Shown here: positions 16,019-23,131 of the stretch, one piece after another | Layout: every line of letters begins with the position of its first letter | Position numbering within the stretch: the first letter of the stretch is position 1 | Origin: Chloroflexi bacterium UBA4733 | Lineage (GTDB): Bacteria > Chloroflexota > UBA4733 | DNA: 27,489 nt | Direction: 5' to 3' | Assembly: GCA_002404055.1 (NCBI GenBank) | Contig: DHIZ01000245.1 | Span: 1-27,489, forward strand | Translations under genes and position numbers: made by a program | The notes under the pieces: model-generated | The model's database searches: none | Told to the model about the DNA's origin: nothing | Seen by the model: only the letters and a program-made list of their open reading frames with translations

Positions 16019-16048
16019 TATACTAGCATACGCGGCCCCGCAAGTCAA
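16015..16048 (-). promoter_or_regulatory. Promoter and operator (site E) of the second binding-protein gene
   Basis: Minus-strand TTGACT (16043-16048) and TAGTAT (16020-16025) are 17 bp apart, with the -10 at positions 6-11 of the palindrome CCTCTATACTAGCATACGCG (16015-16034). This is the same register as sites A and C. The start site would fall near 16013, about 255 nt before the coding region. Confidence 0.65.
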
Positions 16049-16056
16049 TGGGCAGC

Positions 16057-16198
16057 GGTACGAGAAGTGCGCCACAAAGTTTCGCAGTGCCCGCTTGCCT
16101 TCCTCAGAGGAATGGGGCGAACGCACGGTGTCGCACTGGATCTCCCCCCTGGAGAGCGACCGAGGGGCGCGAAAACTTGTGGCGCACCTCGGTACGAG
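16057..16198. mobile_element. MITE-like element with inverted ends and an 8-bp target duplication
   Basis: GGTACGAG occurs in direct orientation at 16057-16064 and 16191-16198. Between them lie inverted arms of 19 bp with two mismatches: GTGCGCCACAAAGTTTCGC (16067-16085) and GCGAAAACTTGTGGCGCAC (16169-16187). The roughly 126-bp interior codes for nothing recognisable. Inverted ends bounded by a direct duplication are the mark of a non-autonomous transposon; an 8-bp duplication fits IS256- or IS66-like families, but the parent is unknown. A structured RNA is the alternative. Confidence 0.6.
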
Positions 16199-16392
16199 CC
16201 AGGGCTAATTCATCACGTCAGGGTTGGCCGCGGGCGAGGACGAGGCTGGCGCCGCGGTCCAGCCATTGGCGCTGCTGCCAGATTAACAGGGTCGGTGGGG
16301 CCGTCGGATCAGGCGCGAGGGCGAGCAGAGGGGGAAAAGGCGCCTTCCGGCATGGCATGCTGGAAGACGATGGCGGAACAGTTTGAAACAAG

Positions 16393-17181
16393 GTGGCAGT
16401 CCTGATCCAGTCACCCCCAATCGTCCATCAGGTACCGCGCCGTTCCGTGCCCCGGCGCAACAGTGGTCGGGCCCGCCTTCTCTTTTGGCGCTTGGCCGCC
16501 ACGGCCGTGACCCTTGCTCTGGTCGCGGTACTCAGCGCCATTGCCTACCTGGCTTCGCTGCCCTCGGTCGCCGATGCGCAAACGCGGGTCGCAGCGCTGC
16601 TGGCGCAGCACGGCGGCGTGCCGGCAGCGACAGCGCCAATCAGAGTTGCCGAAGCCACCGTGGCCGTTGAAGATCACCGTTTCTACCTGCACCACGGCAT
16701 CGACTCCCTGGGTCTGCTGCGCGCCGCCTGGGACCTGGCAACCACCGGATCACCTCATGGGGGTGCAACCATCACCGAGCAGCTCGCCCAGGCGCTGTAC
16801 TCGGCTAACGACAATAGCGTGCAGGCACACCTGGAAAAGGCTGGCCTGGCGCTCAAGCTGGAACAGCACTACTCCAAACAGGAGATCCTGACCATGTATC
16901 TGAACTCCGTCTACTATGGCGACGGCCAGTGGGGCATCGTGCAGGCGAGCCATACTTTCTTCGGTGTTGCTCCGACCGCGCTCTCCTGGGGCGAAGCCAG
17001 CATGCTGGCCGGCCTCCCGAATGCCCCGTCCGCCTACGATCCGCTGCATCACTACGCTCTGGCCCGCGAACGCCAGCGCCTCGTCTTGATCGCTCTCGTG
17101 AACAACGGCACCCTATCCCGGGCCGCGGCTGCGGCAACCTATGCCCAGCCACCGCACTTGGCGGCTGGAAGGGCGGGATGA
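16393..17181 (+). CDS. Monofunctional peptidoglycan glycosyltransferase (GT51)
   Basis: A 262-residue membrane-anchored transglycosylase that polymerises lipid II. A single transmembrane helix lies at about 31-54, followed by the GT51 motifs: E93-D-H-R-F with the catalytic glutamate, GGATITEQLAQ, SKQE154-IL-MYLN with the second glutamate, then EASMLAGLPNAPSAYDP. There is no transpeptidase domain and the length fits MtgA-type enzymes (about 240). The start is a GTG at 16393 with only a weak ribosome site. It converges on the antitoxin gene 31 bp further on. The MITE-like element upstream may have brought or disrupted its promoter; I see no clear promoter nearby. Confidence 0.92.
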   Translation: MAVLIQSPPIVHQVPRRSVPRRNSGRARLLFWRLAATAVTLALVAVLSAIAYLASLPSVADAQTRVAALLAQHGGVPAATAPIRVAEATVAVEDHRFYLHHGIDSLGLLRAAWDLATTGSPHGGATITEQLAQALYSANDNSVQAHLEKAGLALKLEQHYSKQEILTMYLNSVYYGDGQWGIVQASHTFFGVAPTALSWGEASMLAGLPNAPSAYDPLHHYALARERQRLVLIALVNNGTLSRAAAAATYAQPPHLAAGRAG

Positions 17182-17211
17182 AGTATGGTCCGGTATCGAC
17201 CGGGCCGGTCG

Positions 17212-17592
17212 TCATTTCGTTACTTCGTTGTGGGCGATTCCGGCAGATGCAGCATCACGCTGTGTCACCGCAGCTCGTAAGCCAGCACTGCCGCCGAACT
17301 GGGCAACCAGATGGTCGAGGCTTGCATAAAAGTGGTCGACATCTATGGTGTCGATACCGCGGCGATCCAGCTCCTTCATCACATGCTCGATGCTTAAGCC
17401 TGCCTGACTGGCCGCTTCGCTCAGGTTGAGTCGATGGTCCACGAAGTCACGAATCGCCTGTTCTAACCGATATCGATCAAGGCCATCAAGCACAAGTTTG
17501 CGCAACAAGGCGCCCTCAGCCAGATGTTCCCGAGCGCTGAACTCCCGGATCGCGGCACTCTCTTCAGCGCTCAAGCGCACCGACTTCGTCAC
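17212..17592 (-). CDS. Antitoxin with ribbon-helix-helix-like start and UPF0175-like HTH
   Basis: A 126-residue protein. Residues 4-35 (KSVRLSAEESAAIREFSARE) look like a ribbon-helix-helix, and RLNLSEAASQAGLSIEHVMKEL is the UPF0175-like helix-turn-helix usual in antitoxins of DUF3368 PIN toxins. It follows the PIN gene on the same strand by 80 nt or less, giving toxin-first order, the reverse of the common arrangement. The GTG at 17592 has only AGAAGAG before it. A much stronger AAAGGAGGT (17619-17627) would serve an in-frame ATC at 17613 that adds INTQKRP. Function: DNA-binding antitoxin neutralising the PIN RNase and repressing the operon. Confidence 0.8.
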   Translation of the reverse strand: MTKSVRLSAEESAAIREFSAREHLAEGALLRKLVLDGLDRYRLEQAIRDFVDHRLNLSEAASQAGLSIEHVMKELDRRGIDTIDVDHFYASLDHLVAQFGGSAGLRAAVTQRDAASAGIAHNEVTK

Positions 17593-17672
17593 CGGTCTCT
17601 TCTGCGTATTGATTTCGTACCTCCTTTTCCCGAAGACTTCGGATCACTCTCCCTTGGTTGGTGACAATGCCC

Positions 17673-18188
17673 TTACGGGGATCGCAACTCGCGTGTCAGT
17701 CCGGCTAGCACGATCACTGCTTCACGAACGACCCGGCGTGCAGCGAGGGATACCCGGAGTATCTCCCGAGTCTGCTCATATGTTAGCCGCCCTTGGTCGT
17801 ACAGAAACACCGCGAAGGTCGGCGAGTCGACAACCCGCAGACGCAAGGGACCACGGCTGAAGTGACGGGCCTCACTGTTATCAATCAACAGCATGCATCC
17901 ATGCAAAGCGGCAAAGGCGATCGCCTGGTTCTCTCCGGCATAAAAGCGTGCAAACGTCCCGGCGGGCTCGACGATTTCAACGAGGTCTTTCCCGTGCCAC
18001 TCCTCGAAGACGGTGGCAGCCTGTGCCGGAACTGACTGACCAAGCGTGAAAGTGATCTCACGTGCAACCTCGACCGGAGCCTTCAGGACGAAGTAATCCG
18101 GCAGGTACTCCAAGAGTCCCGATCGCTCGGCATTGATCCAAAACGAGGCGTCGATTACTGCGACCTCAGGTGCAGCTACTTGAGACAT
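17673..18188 (-). CDS. PIN-domain toxin, DUF3368-like (predicted RNase)
   Basis: A 171-residue PIN-fold protein. D13 in VIDASFWI, E86 in GENQAIAFA and D103 in LLIDNSEAR are the acidic metal ligands of a PIN nuclease; the GE-x-A-I-A and LIDN-x-AR blocks match DUF3368. These toxins cut RNA and are held by UPF0175-like antitoxins such as the one just downstream. The ATG at 18188 places the first aspartate at the usual distance. Longer starts at ATG 18215 or TTG 18221 exist without better ribosome sites. The promoter should lie in the 130-bp gap shared with the divergent HNH gene. Confidence 0.85.
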   Translation of the reverse strand: MSQVAAPEVAVIDASFWINAERSGLLEYLPDYFVLKAPVEVAREITFTLGQSVPAQAATVFEEWHGKDLVEIVEPAGTFARFYAGENQAIAFAALHGCMLLIDNSEARHFSRGPLRLRVVDSPTFAVFLYDQGRLTYEQTREILRVSLAARRVVREAVIVLAGLTRELRSP

Positions 18189-18318
18189 AATGATGCAAGT
18201 GTAGCCACTTTGCATGCTCAATGGTGGCGGCTCGACCGCTTGGGGGCACCCAGTCGCGGAGACTGCCTAACTTGCTGAAGCAGCGAGGACACGATAGCGC
18301 TGCCCTTGCTCCAGGGAG

Positions 18319-18768
18319 GTGAGCCGGACCTACGTTCCCAAAGCGTTACGTGAGCGGGTGAGCACTGCGGCACACTGCCGCTGTGGCTATTGCCTGACGG
18401 CGGAGGCGATCGTTGGTACGCCAATGGAAATTGACCATATCGTTCCCGAATCACTCGGTGGATTGACAGAAGACGACCACCTCGGGCTGTCATGTGCCCT
18501 CTGCAATCAGCACAAGGGCAATCGCATCGCCGCGCCGGATCCGGTGACCGGGGAGCGTGTTCCCCTTTTCGACCCGCGTCGCCAGCGCTGGCACGAGCAT
18601 ATCGCCTGGACCACCGAACAGGACCGCATCGTCGCTCGCACGTCCGTCGGACGGGCAACGCTGGTTGCGCTCGATCTCAATCGCTCCTCCTTGGTCAGTG
18701 CGCGCAAAGCCTGGACGGCCGTCGGATGGCGTCCGCCGGCAGACGGGACACGGTCAGGGCAGCGCTGA
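18319..18768 (+). CDS. HNH endonuclease
   Basis: A 149-residue HNH protein. C22-G-Y-C25 and C59-A-L-C62 form the zinc site that braces the nuclease core E-I-D39-H40-IVPESLGG and N63-Q-H65-KGN. It is a stand-alone small HNH of the kind scattered in mobile and defence regions. The GTG at 18319 begins the family's usual SRTYVPKALRERV, but its AGGGAG touches the start codon, so initiation may be inefficient. It is divergent from the PIN toxin. A small frame overlapping its end (18726-18914) may be translated with it. Confidence 0.9.
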   Translation: MSRTYVPKALRERVSTAAHCRCGYCLTAEAIVGTPMEIDHIVPESLGGLTEDDHLGLSCALCNQHKGNRIAAPDPVTGERVPLFDPRRQRWHEHIAWTTEQDRIVARTSVGRATLVALDLNRSSLVSARKAWTAVGWRPPADGTRSGQR

Positions 18769-18914
18769 CCAACGCACCCTTCGCGCCGATCGCTCCCGCG
18801 CTGGTGGCGGACCCCACCCATCGCGCCAACGCCCAACGGATGCGGACGGAGATTCGGGCAATGCTGGGACCCGCGACTGCCGGCACGTTGCTGGAACGGC
18901 TCCGGGTGGAGTAA
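18726..18914 (+). CDS. Possible small protein overlapping the HNH gene
   Basis: A 62-residue frame beginning MASAGRRDTVRAAL, overlapping the last 43 bp of the HNH gene in another phase. It has an even helix-forming composition (NAQRMRTEIRAMLGPATAGTLLERL) unlike an antisense shadow. No ribosome site is obvious. I do not recognise it; a small partner of the nuclease or chance are both possible. Confidence 0.3.
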   Translation: MASAGRRDTVRAALTNAPFAPIAPALVADPTHRANAQRMRTEIRAMLGPATAGTLLERLRVE

Positions 18915-19048
18915 CCGCCGGCACCGACGGTTGGTTAGCGCCCTTTCGGTCGGCGTCGACTGAGTGAATTCCCCACTCCACATCAAGCACTTGCCCCCGA
19001 CACAACCTTGGACGGACCAGGGGACGCGGAGGGAAGCGACGTCGAGCC

Positions 19049-19288
19049 CTATACCGCCGCTAGTTTGCTCTCATAGGCGTAGACGGGGGCCGTATGAGCC
19101 GGTCTGGCGCTTTTGAGTACCTCTCGTACTCTGTCCAGCGTGCCAGCCTCGAACACGGTCTCGCCGCACAGGGCACAGACCTGGGCCGGGATGCCCTCGA
19201 CCACAACGGTGCTTCCATGGTACTCGAAGGCTCTGCTAACCGTCGTGCGCGTGTACTCGCCCACACAACCTTTGTTTTCGCACTTCAT
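19049..19288 (-). CDS. YgiT-type zinc-finger antitoxin (MqsA N-terminal-like)
   Basis: A 79-residue protein with the two cysteine pairs of the YgiT finger, C3...C8 and C38-A-L-C41-GE, and the family's strand VVVEGIPAQVC between them. It lacks the HTH of full-length MqsA. The ATG at 19288 follows GAGAGAGG and overlaps the stop of the DUF4258 toxin gene in TGATG, so the two are translationally coupled. YgiT/DUF4258 is a known toxin-antitoxin pairing. The antitoxin binds and blocks the toxin. Confidence 0.88.
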   Translation of the reverse strand: MKCENKGCVGEYTRTTVSRAFEYHGSTVVVEGIPAQVCALCGETVFEAGTLDRVREVLKSARPAHTAPVYAYESKLAAV

Positions 19289-19629
19289 CACTGCTGACCT
19301 CTCTCGGTCGGATTCCTCCATTTTGGTTCTTTCGGCTCGTAGACGGTTATAACGAGTAGTCTTGCCAATGCTGTTGTAACGACTATGTGGACGTTGCGCC
19401 TCTCGGCTGTTTTGCCGCTCATCAGGCAGCACGGTCCTCGTCTATGCTCTGGATAGTTCTCCAACAGCTCCCCGTTTATCAAGGCCTGTCTTACATCCTG
19501 CTCGCTGAAGTCCTCGGCCAGCGCTTCCCTCAATCCGTGATCGGAGTAGGCTATGTTGCCGACACCATAAGCAAGCTCACGGACCCTGCTTGTCACTTGC
19601 TCTGCGTTAGCCGGGTCGAGTCTGCTCAA
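19288..19629 (-). CDS. DUF4258 family toxin
   Basis: A 113-residue RelE-like protein of the DUF4258 family. Typical features are YSDHGLREALAEDFSEQDVRQALINGELLENYPE in outline, then CCLMSG and the C-terminal strands HIVVTTALARLLVITVYEP. Members pair with YgiT-type antitoxins, as here, with toxin first and a one-base overlap. The start chosen is TTG at 19629, with GGAGGG about eleven bases before it. Presumed action: ribosome-associated mRNA interference, by family. Confidence 0.85.
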   Translation of the reverse strand: MSRLDPANAEQVTSRVRELAYGVGNIAYSDHGLREALAEDFSEQDVRQALINGELLENYPEHRRGPCCLMSGKTAERRNVHIVVTTALARLLVITVYEPKEPKWRNPTERGQQ

Positions 19630-19856
19630 TCTACCGCTGCCCTCCGCCGCTTACGTCCTCATTGCCATCTCCCTCGCCGTATGGGTCTGCGAGCCAATGC
19701 AGTCACGGTACCACGTGCCGGTTGTTGTGGGACGCATCTTGGCGGTTGGCGCCGCCATAATGCGCTCCCTTTGCTGTTCACAGCTCTGGTGTGAAAGGGA
19801 CCAACATGCATCAGTGACGCTACCGCGCATCCGTGGGGCCGCTACGTCGGCAAACG

Positions 19857-20990
19857 CTAGGTAGTCCCCGGCGCTGCCGGCAGCCACTCCCGCTGCCAGC
19901 GGTCCTCGATCCCTGCTCGCCACGACTCGCAGGCGGCCGTCAGCTCGGCGACAACGTCGGGATGCTGGTCGCGCAGGTTGTGACGCTCTCCTGGGTCAGC
20001 GTCCATGTCGGCCAGGTGAACGTCGTCCTCCGGCGGCCCGCCCTCCACCAACCGCCCTTTGAGCACCAGCTTCCACCGGCCGTCACGCACGGCGGTCTGC
20101 TCTTCCATCTCCCAGAAGATCCTCCCGTGGGGGCTCGGCGCGCCTTTGGCGAGCATTCCCAGGATATCCTGCCCATCCACTTCGTAGCTCGCCGGGTCAC
20201 CGCCTGCCATCTTGAGGAAGGTAGGGAAGATATCGATTGCCGCGCCGACCTCCTCAATCACCTGGCCGCCAGGAATGCCGGCCGGCCAGCGCAGCGCGGA
20301 GACCATCGCCGCCATGATGCGTCGTTCGGGCGATAGTCCCCGGAAACGATCCAGATACTCGGGCGGGGCGTGCAGCGGCCAGTGCGGCGCGTTGAAGGGC
20401 ACATAGAGAAAGAAAGGCTGGTCGCCGCTGGCCTGGGGAGCGTTCCGCAGGAACGATACTGCGTGTTCCGTGATGAGGTGCGTCAGATAGTGACCGTTGC
20501 GGAACGCCTCCTTACCGTTGTGCCAGAGATCGTGCACCGGCGGCGACGGGGGCGACTGCCTGCCATAGTACTACAGGTGAGAGTAGTAATCGCTGGCGCC
20601 GGCCAGAAAGCCGAATGACTCGTCGAAGCCATGCTCCTCCGGCCGGTGTCCGGCGGCTAGGCCGAGGTGCCATTTGCCCGTGATCGCCGTGCGATAGCCG
20701 AGGCGACGCAGCGCGGTCGCCAGCGTCGAGACGCTCGGCGGCAAGCCGGTGGCCGTGCGGTGTCCAGCGAGGATCGCGCGGACCCCTGCGTTGCCGGGGT
20801 AGCGTCCGGTCAGCAAGGCGGCCCGCGACGGTGAACAGACGGGGGCGTTGGCGTACCACTGCGTCAAGCGGACACCGGCTACCGCGAGCGCGTCCAGGTG
20901 CGGCGTTTGCACGTCCGCACCGCCCATGCACGACAGGTCGCCATAGCCCTGGTCGTCAGTCAGGAAGACAATGAAGTTCGGTCGTGCCAC
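19857..20990 (-). pseudogene. Sulfatase pseudogene (nonsense codon and internal deletion)
   Basis: Reads as an arylsulfatase in one frame from GTG 20990 (AGAGGAG six bases before). It has the metal aspartates D12 and D13 (TDDQGYGD), the formylglycine signature C52-S-P-S-R and K106-W-H108. A TAG at 20571-20573 stops it after 139 residues; the same frame continues with YYGRQSPP and VHDLWHNG, as expected of an intact enzyme. Further on, the text jumps from ERRIMAAMVSAL to RWPAGIPGG near 20290-20300: the roughly 60 residues that carry DNGG and the GGK/GGIRVP segment in relatives are missing, in frame. Two independent lesions make inactivity almost certain. Ancestral role: hydrolysis of sulfate esters from sugars or sulfated polysaccharides. 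Confidence 0.88.
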
Positions 20991-21087
20991 TCCCCACTCC
21001 TCTTCTAATTCCACCTGGCCCAGGCGGCCACTATCCAAGCGTCGCACGCTCGGGTGGTGAGCGCCGCCAGACCGTGTTTGCATCGTT

Positions 21088-21117
21088 TGACGTTGTATGC
21101 TAACCTGCCTGACGTTG
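21088..21117 (+). promoter_or_regulatory. Direct repeats before an antitoxin gene
   Basis: TGACGTTG occurs at 21088-21095 and 21110-21117, 22 bp apart, about two helical turns, just ahead of the ribbon-helix-helix antitoxin's AGGAGG. The spacing suits cooperative binding of the antitoxin to its own promoter region. No clear -10/-35 pair was settled on. Confidence 0.3.
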
Positions 21118-21131
21118 AGGAGGTTGTCCCG

Positions 21132-21389
21132 GTGAAGGAAGTCACCATTTCGGCCCGTGTTTCGGAAGAACTGAGCCAGCAGATCACGACGCTCGCCCAG
21201 GCGCTGCGACGGAACCGTTCGTGGGTCATCGAGGAGGCGGTCCGCGGCTATATCCAGTCCGAGCAGCAATTCATCAAGGCGGTGCAGGAAGGCATCCGCG
21301 CCGACGACGCTGGCGATGTCGTATCGCACGATATGGTGATGGCGGAAGCCGAGGCGCTACTGGGCGACGAAAGGACCAGCGAGCGGTAG
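21132..21389 (+). CDS. Ribbon-helix-helix antitoxin (ParD/CopG-like), module 1
   Basis: An 85-residue protein. VTISARVSEELSQQITTLAQALRRNRSWVIEEAVRGYI is a typical ribbon-helix-helix, with the DNA-contact strand at residues 4-9; the tail (AVQEGIRADDAGDVVSHDMV) is the part that would wrap the toxin. The GTG at 21132 follows AGGAGG by eight bases; the frame is open further upstream but without a ribosome site. Its TAG overlaps the toxin's GTG by one base, so the toxin is coupled. The antitoxin neutralises the ParE-type toxin and represses the pair. Confidence 0.9.
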   Translation: MKEVTISARVSEELSQQITTLAQALRRNRSWVIEEAVRGYIQSEQQFIKAVQEGIRADDAGDVVSHDMVMAEAEALLGDERTSER

Positions 21390-21679
21390 TGGAGATCGTC
21401 TGGACCGCTCCGGCGCGACGTGACCTTCGAGCGCATCTGGTCTATCTGGCCGAGCGCAGCCCCCTGGCCGCCCGGAAGACGCACGCGGCCATCCGCGAGG
21501 CGGTGGAGCGCTTGGCCGATTTTCCCCAGCGCGGCCGGCCGGGGCGGCTGGAGGGGACCCGCGAGACGGTCGTCGCCGGCACGCCTTATCTCGTGGTCTA
21601 TCGCACCAGAGAAACGAGCCGGCGCATCTTACGCGTGCTCCATGGCGCGCAAGACTGGCCCCCAGCCAGCTCTCAGTAG
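21389..21679 (+). CDS. ParE/RelE-type toxin, module 1
   Basis: A 96-residue toxin of the RelE/ParE superfamily. IVWTAPARRDLRAHLVYLAERSPLAAR is the N-terminal helix pair; FPQRGRPGRLEGTRE and LVVYRTR plus RVLHGAQDWP are the conserved core and C-terminus. Begins with a GTG overlapping the antitoxin stop. ParE toxins poison DNA gyrase and RelE toxins cut mRNA at the ribosome; which applies cannot be told here. Similar in layout to the module at 22328-22856. Confidence 0.9.
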   Translation: MEIVWTAPARRDLRAHLVYLAERSPLAARKTHAAIREAVERLADFPQRGRPGRLEGTRETVVAGTPYLVVYRTRETSRRILRVLHGAQDWPPASSQ

Positions 21680-21705
21680 AGCCGCGTCACCGAATCGTGC
21701 CGACT

Positions 21706-22101
21706 TCAGCAGCGTCGCCGCTGGTCAGCGATCTGTTTCCAGCGCAAGAGCAATGGCCTTTTCCGCCGTGCGTTCCTGGCCGGCCTTCTTGATGGCGGCC
21801 GCACCGGCACCCAGCGCCACGCGGCCAGGGACAGCGCAGAAGCAGTCGCCGCGGCGTCGACGAACCGTGGCTGCTCTTGCCTGGTTGCCACTGCCGAGAA
21901 AGCCTCGGCGGCGGCGGCGAGACCAAGCGCGGTGACGAGGTGGCGCAGGATCGCCTGCTGGGGAACGTGCCGCTCGCCACGCTCCAGGTCGCTGAGGCCC
22001 CGCACGCTCATGCCGGCCCGCTCGGCGAGTTGCTCCTGGGTCAGCCGTGCAGCCAGGCGATGGCGGTGCAGCAACTCCGCGAACGTGGGCGGCGTTGCCA
22101 T
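21706..22101 (-). CDS. Truncated XRE-family HTH protein
   Basis: A 131-residue protein. Residues 5-70 are a good XRE helix-turn-helix (FAELLHRHRLAARLTQEQLAERAGMS in outline, then RGLSDLERGERHVPQQ). This head normally precedes a long ATPase/TPR domain in actinobacterial and Chloroflexota regulators. Here it runs into an Arg-rich stretch without similarity and stops. Start ATG 22101 follows AAGGAAGAGG. Probably a 5' remnant after loss of the rest, squeezed between two toxin-antitoxin modules; a short DNA-binding protein is possible. Confidence 0.65.
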   Translation of the reverse strand: MATPPTFAELLHRHRLAARLTQEQLAERAGMSVRGLSDLERGERHVPQQAILRHLVTALGLAAAAEAFSAVATRQEQPRFVDAAATASALSLAAWRWVPVRPPSRRPARNARRKRPLLLRWKQIADQRRRC

Positions 22102-22327
22102 CGCCTCTTCCTTTGCCCGAACCTGGCCGACTGTTCTGCCGGACGTTCGTGTGGCTGCCGTGCCAGCAAGTATAGCAAGCGCGATAGACAAGCACGGCGA
22201 TAGCATGTTTATTGGCGGCGCAGGGCGGAGCCCCTGGGATGGACAGGAGATGTCGCGGGATGCGTTTCGCCCTTCGGCGATGCTCGTACAATGTGGATCA
22301 CAGCGACGGTAGGGAAGGAATGGCGAC

Positions 22328-22585
22328 ATGGCATCCGGTGGTGCGGGTCCCGTGATCTCGGTCGAAATGCCGGCCGATCTCGCCCAACGTCTTGAAGGGC
22401 TGGCGATCGCAACCAACCGGCCAATCACCGAATGGGTAGTTCAGGCAGTGGAAGACCTCATTGCGCTACGTGACTGGCAAGCGCAAGCCATTCAAGAGGG
22501 AATTGATGACGTTGGGCGGGGAGACGTTGTCAGCCATAGCGGCGTGGTTCGCTTACTGAATGACTGGGACGCCGATTCCGATTGA
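22328..22585 (+). CDS. Ribbon-helix-helix antitoxin (ParD/CopG-like), module 2
   Basis: An 85-residue protein with a short Ala/Gly head, then VISVEMPADLAQRLEGLAIATNRPITEWVVQAVEDLI, a ribbon-helix-helix. The tail AIQEGIDDVGRGDVVSHSGVV resembles that of module 1, so the two antitoxins share ancestry. ATG 22328 has AAGGA upstream, and TACAAT (22288-22293) could be its -10. It overlaps the toxin frame by 26 bp. Confidence 0.9.
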   Translation: MASGGAGPVISVEMPADLAQRLEGLAIATNRPITEWVVQAVEDLIALRDWQAQAIQEGIDDVGRGDVVSHSGVVRLLNDWDADSD

Positions 22586-22856
22586 GTGGTCACGTTCCGC
22601 GGTACGGGACCTGCGTCGAATCCGGTCGCGCATCAAGTCGGGCTCATCGCAGGGCCTTGGAGATAGCGCTCGCCTGGTCGTGGCGGCGGCGGAGATACTG
22701 GCCGACCATCCCTACATCGGGCGATCTGGCCGCGTTGTCGGCACACGCGAACTCGTCATATCCACGACACCGTTCATCATCGTTTACCTGGTTCGGGATG
22801 ATAGCGTCTTCATCGTACGTGTGCTCCATCACGCGCAACAGTGGCCACCCACGTGA
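22560..22856 (+). CDS. ParE/RelE-type toxin, module 2
   Basis: A 98-residue RelE/ParE toxin: IEWSRSAVRDLRRIRSRI, then DHPYIGRSGRVVGTRELVI and IIVYLVRDDSVFIVRVLHHAQQWPP. It matches module 1 at the GR.GR..GTRE and RVLH.AQ.WPP blocks but has diverged elsewhere. ATG 22560 lies inside the antitoxin's 3' end, consistent with coupled translation. Confidence 0.9.
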   Translation: MTGTPIPIEWSRSAVRDLRRIRSRIKSGSSQGLGDSARLVVAAAEILADHPYIGRSGRVVGTRELVISTTPFIIVYLVRDDSVFIVRVLHHAQQWPPT

Positions 22857-22969
22857 ACGCGCCTGGGCGATCGGCCCGTCTTTCGTTGTCGCGCCGGGCG
22901 GTCTGAGGATCAGGCGCGTCGAGCCGAACCAACTCTCGATTGGGGATCAGGCACGGCGCCCCTGTTCGC

Positions 22970-23047
22970 CTAGTGGGTCACGCCGCAATTAAATTGGGTT
23001 TCTCACGAGAGGCGACAATCTCAGCTATTTGTCGCGTGACCCACTAG
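22970..23047. mobile_element. 78-bp inverted-repeat element (MITE-like)
   Basis: CTAGTGGGTCACGC (22970-22983) and GCGTGACCCACTAG (23034-23047) are perfect 14-bp inverted ends. Taken with TA dinucleotides at both edges, it could be a Tc1/mariner or IS630-type miniature element. An inner pair GCGACAA/TTGTCGC adds a second hairpin. No coding capacity. Confidence 0.5.
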
Positions 23048-23131
23048 TAGTCCGTCATGCGTACTTTGAACAGTTGCTGGGTCGAGGTTGAGCGCGGTGG
23101 TACCGGCCATTTCAGCCTTGACAGGCTACTA
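23045..23131. mobile_element. Second inverted-repeat element, abutting the first
   Basis: TAGTAGTCCGTCA (23045-23057) and TGACAGGCTACTA (23119-23131) are inverted with two mismatches over 13 bp. The element shares its left edge with the 22970-23047 element. Its right end supplies the last codons and the stop of the truncated gene at 23112-23618. Confidence 0.45.

Noticed and set aside
16048..16386. Plus-strand frames of about 112 codons before the transglycosylase
   Set aside because: They run through the MITE-like element and show no domain or ribosome site.
20571..20573. Amber codon read as pyrrolysine or by suppression
   Set aside because: No pyrrolysine genes are seen, sulfatases do not use it, and the second deletion shows the gene is decaying.
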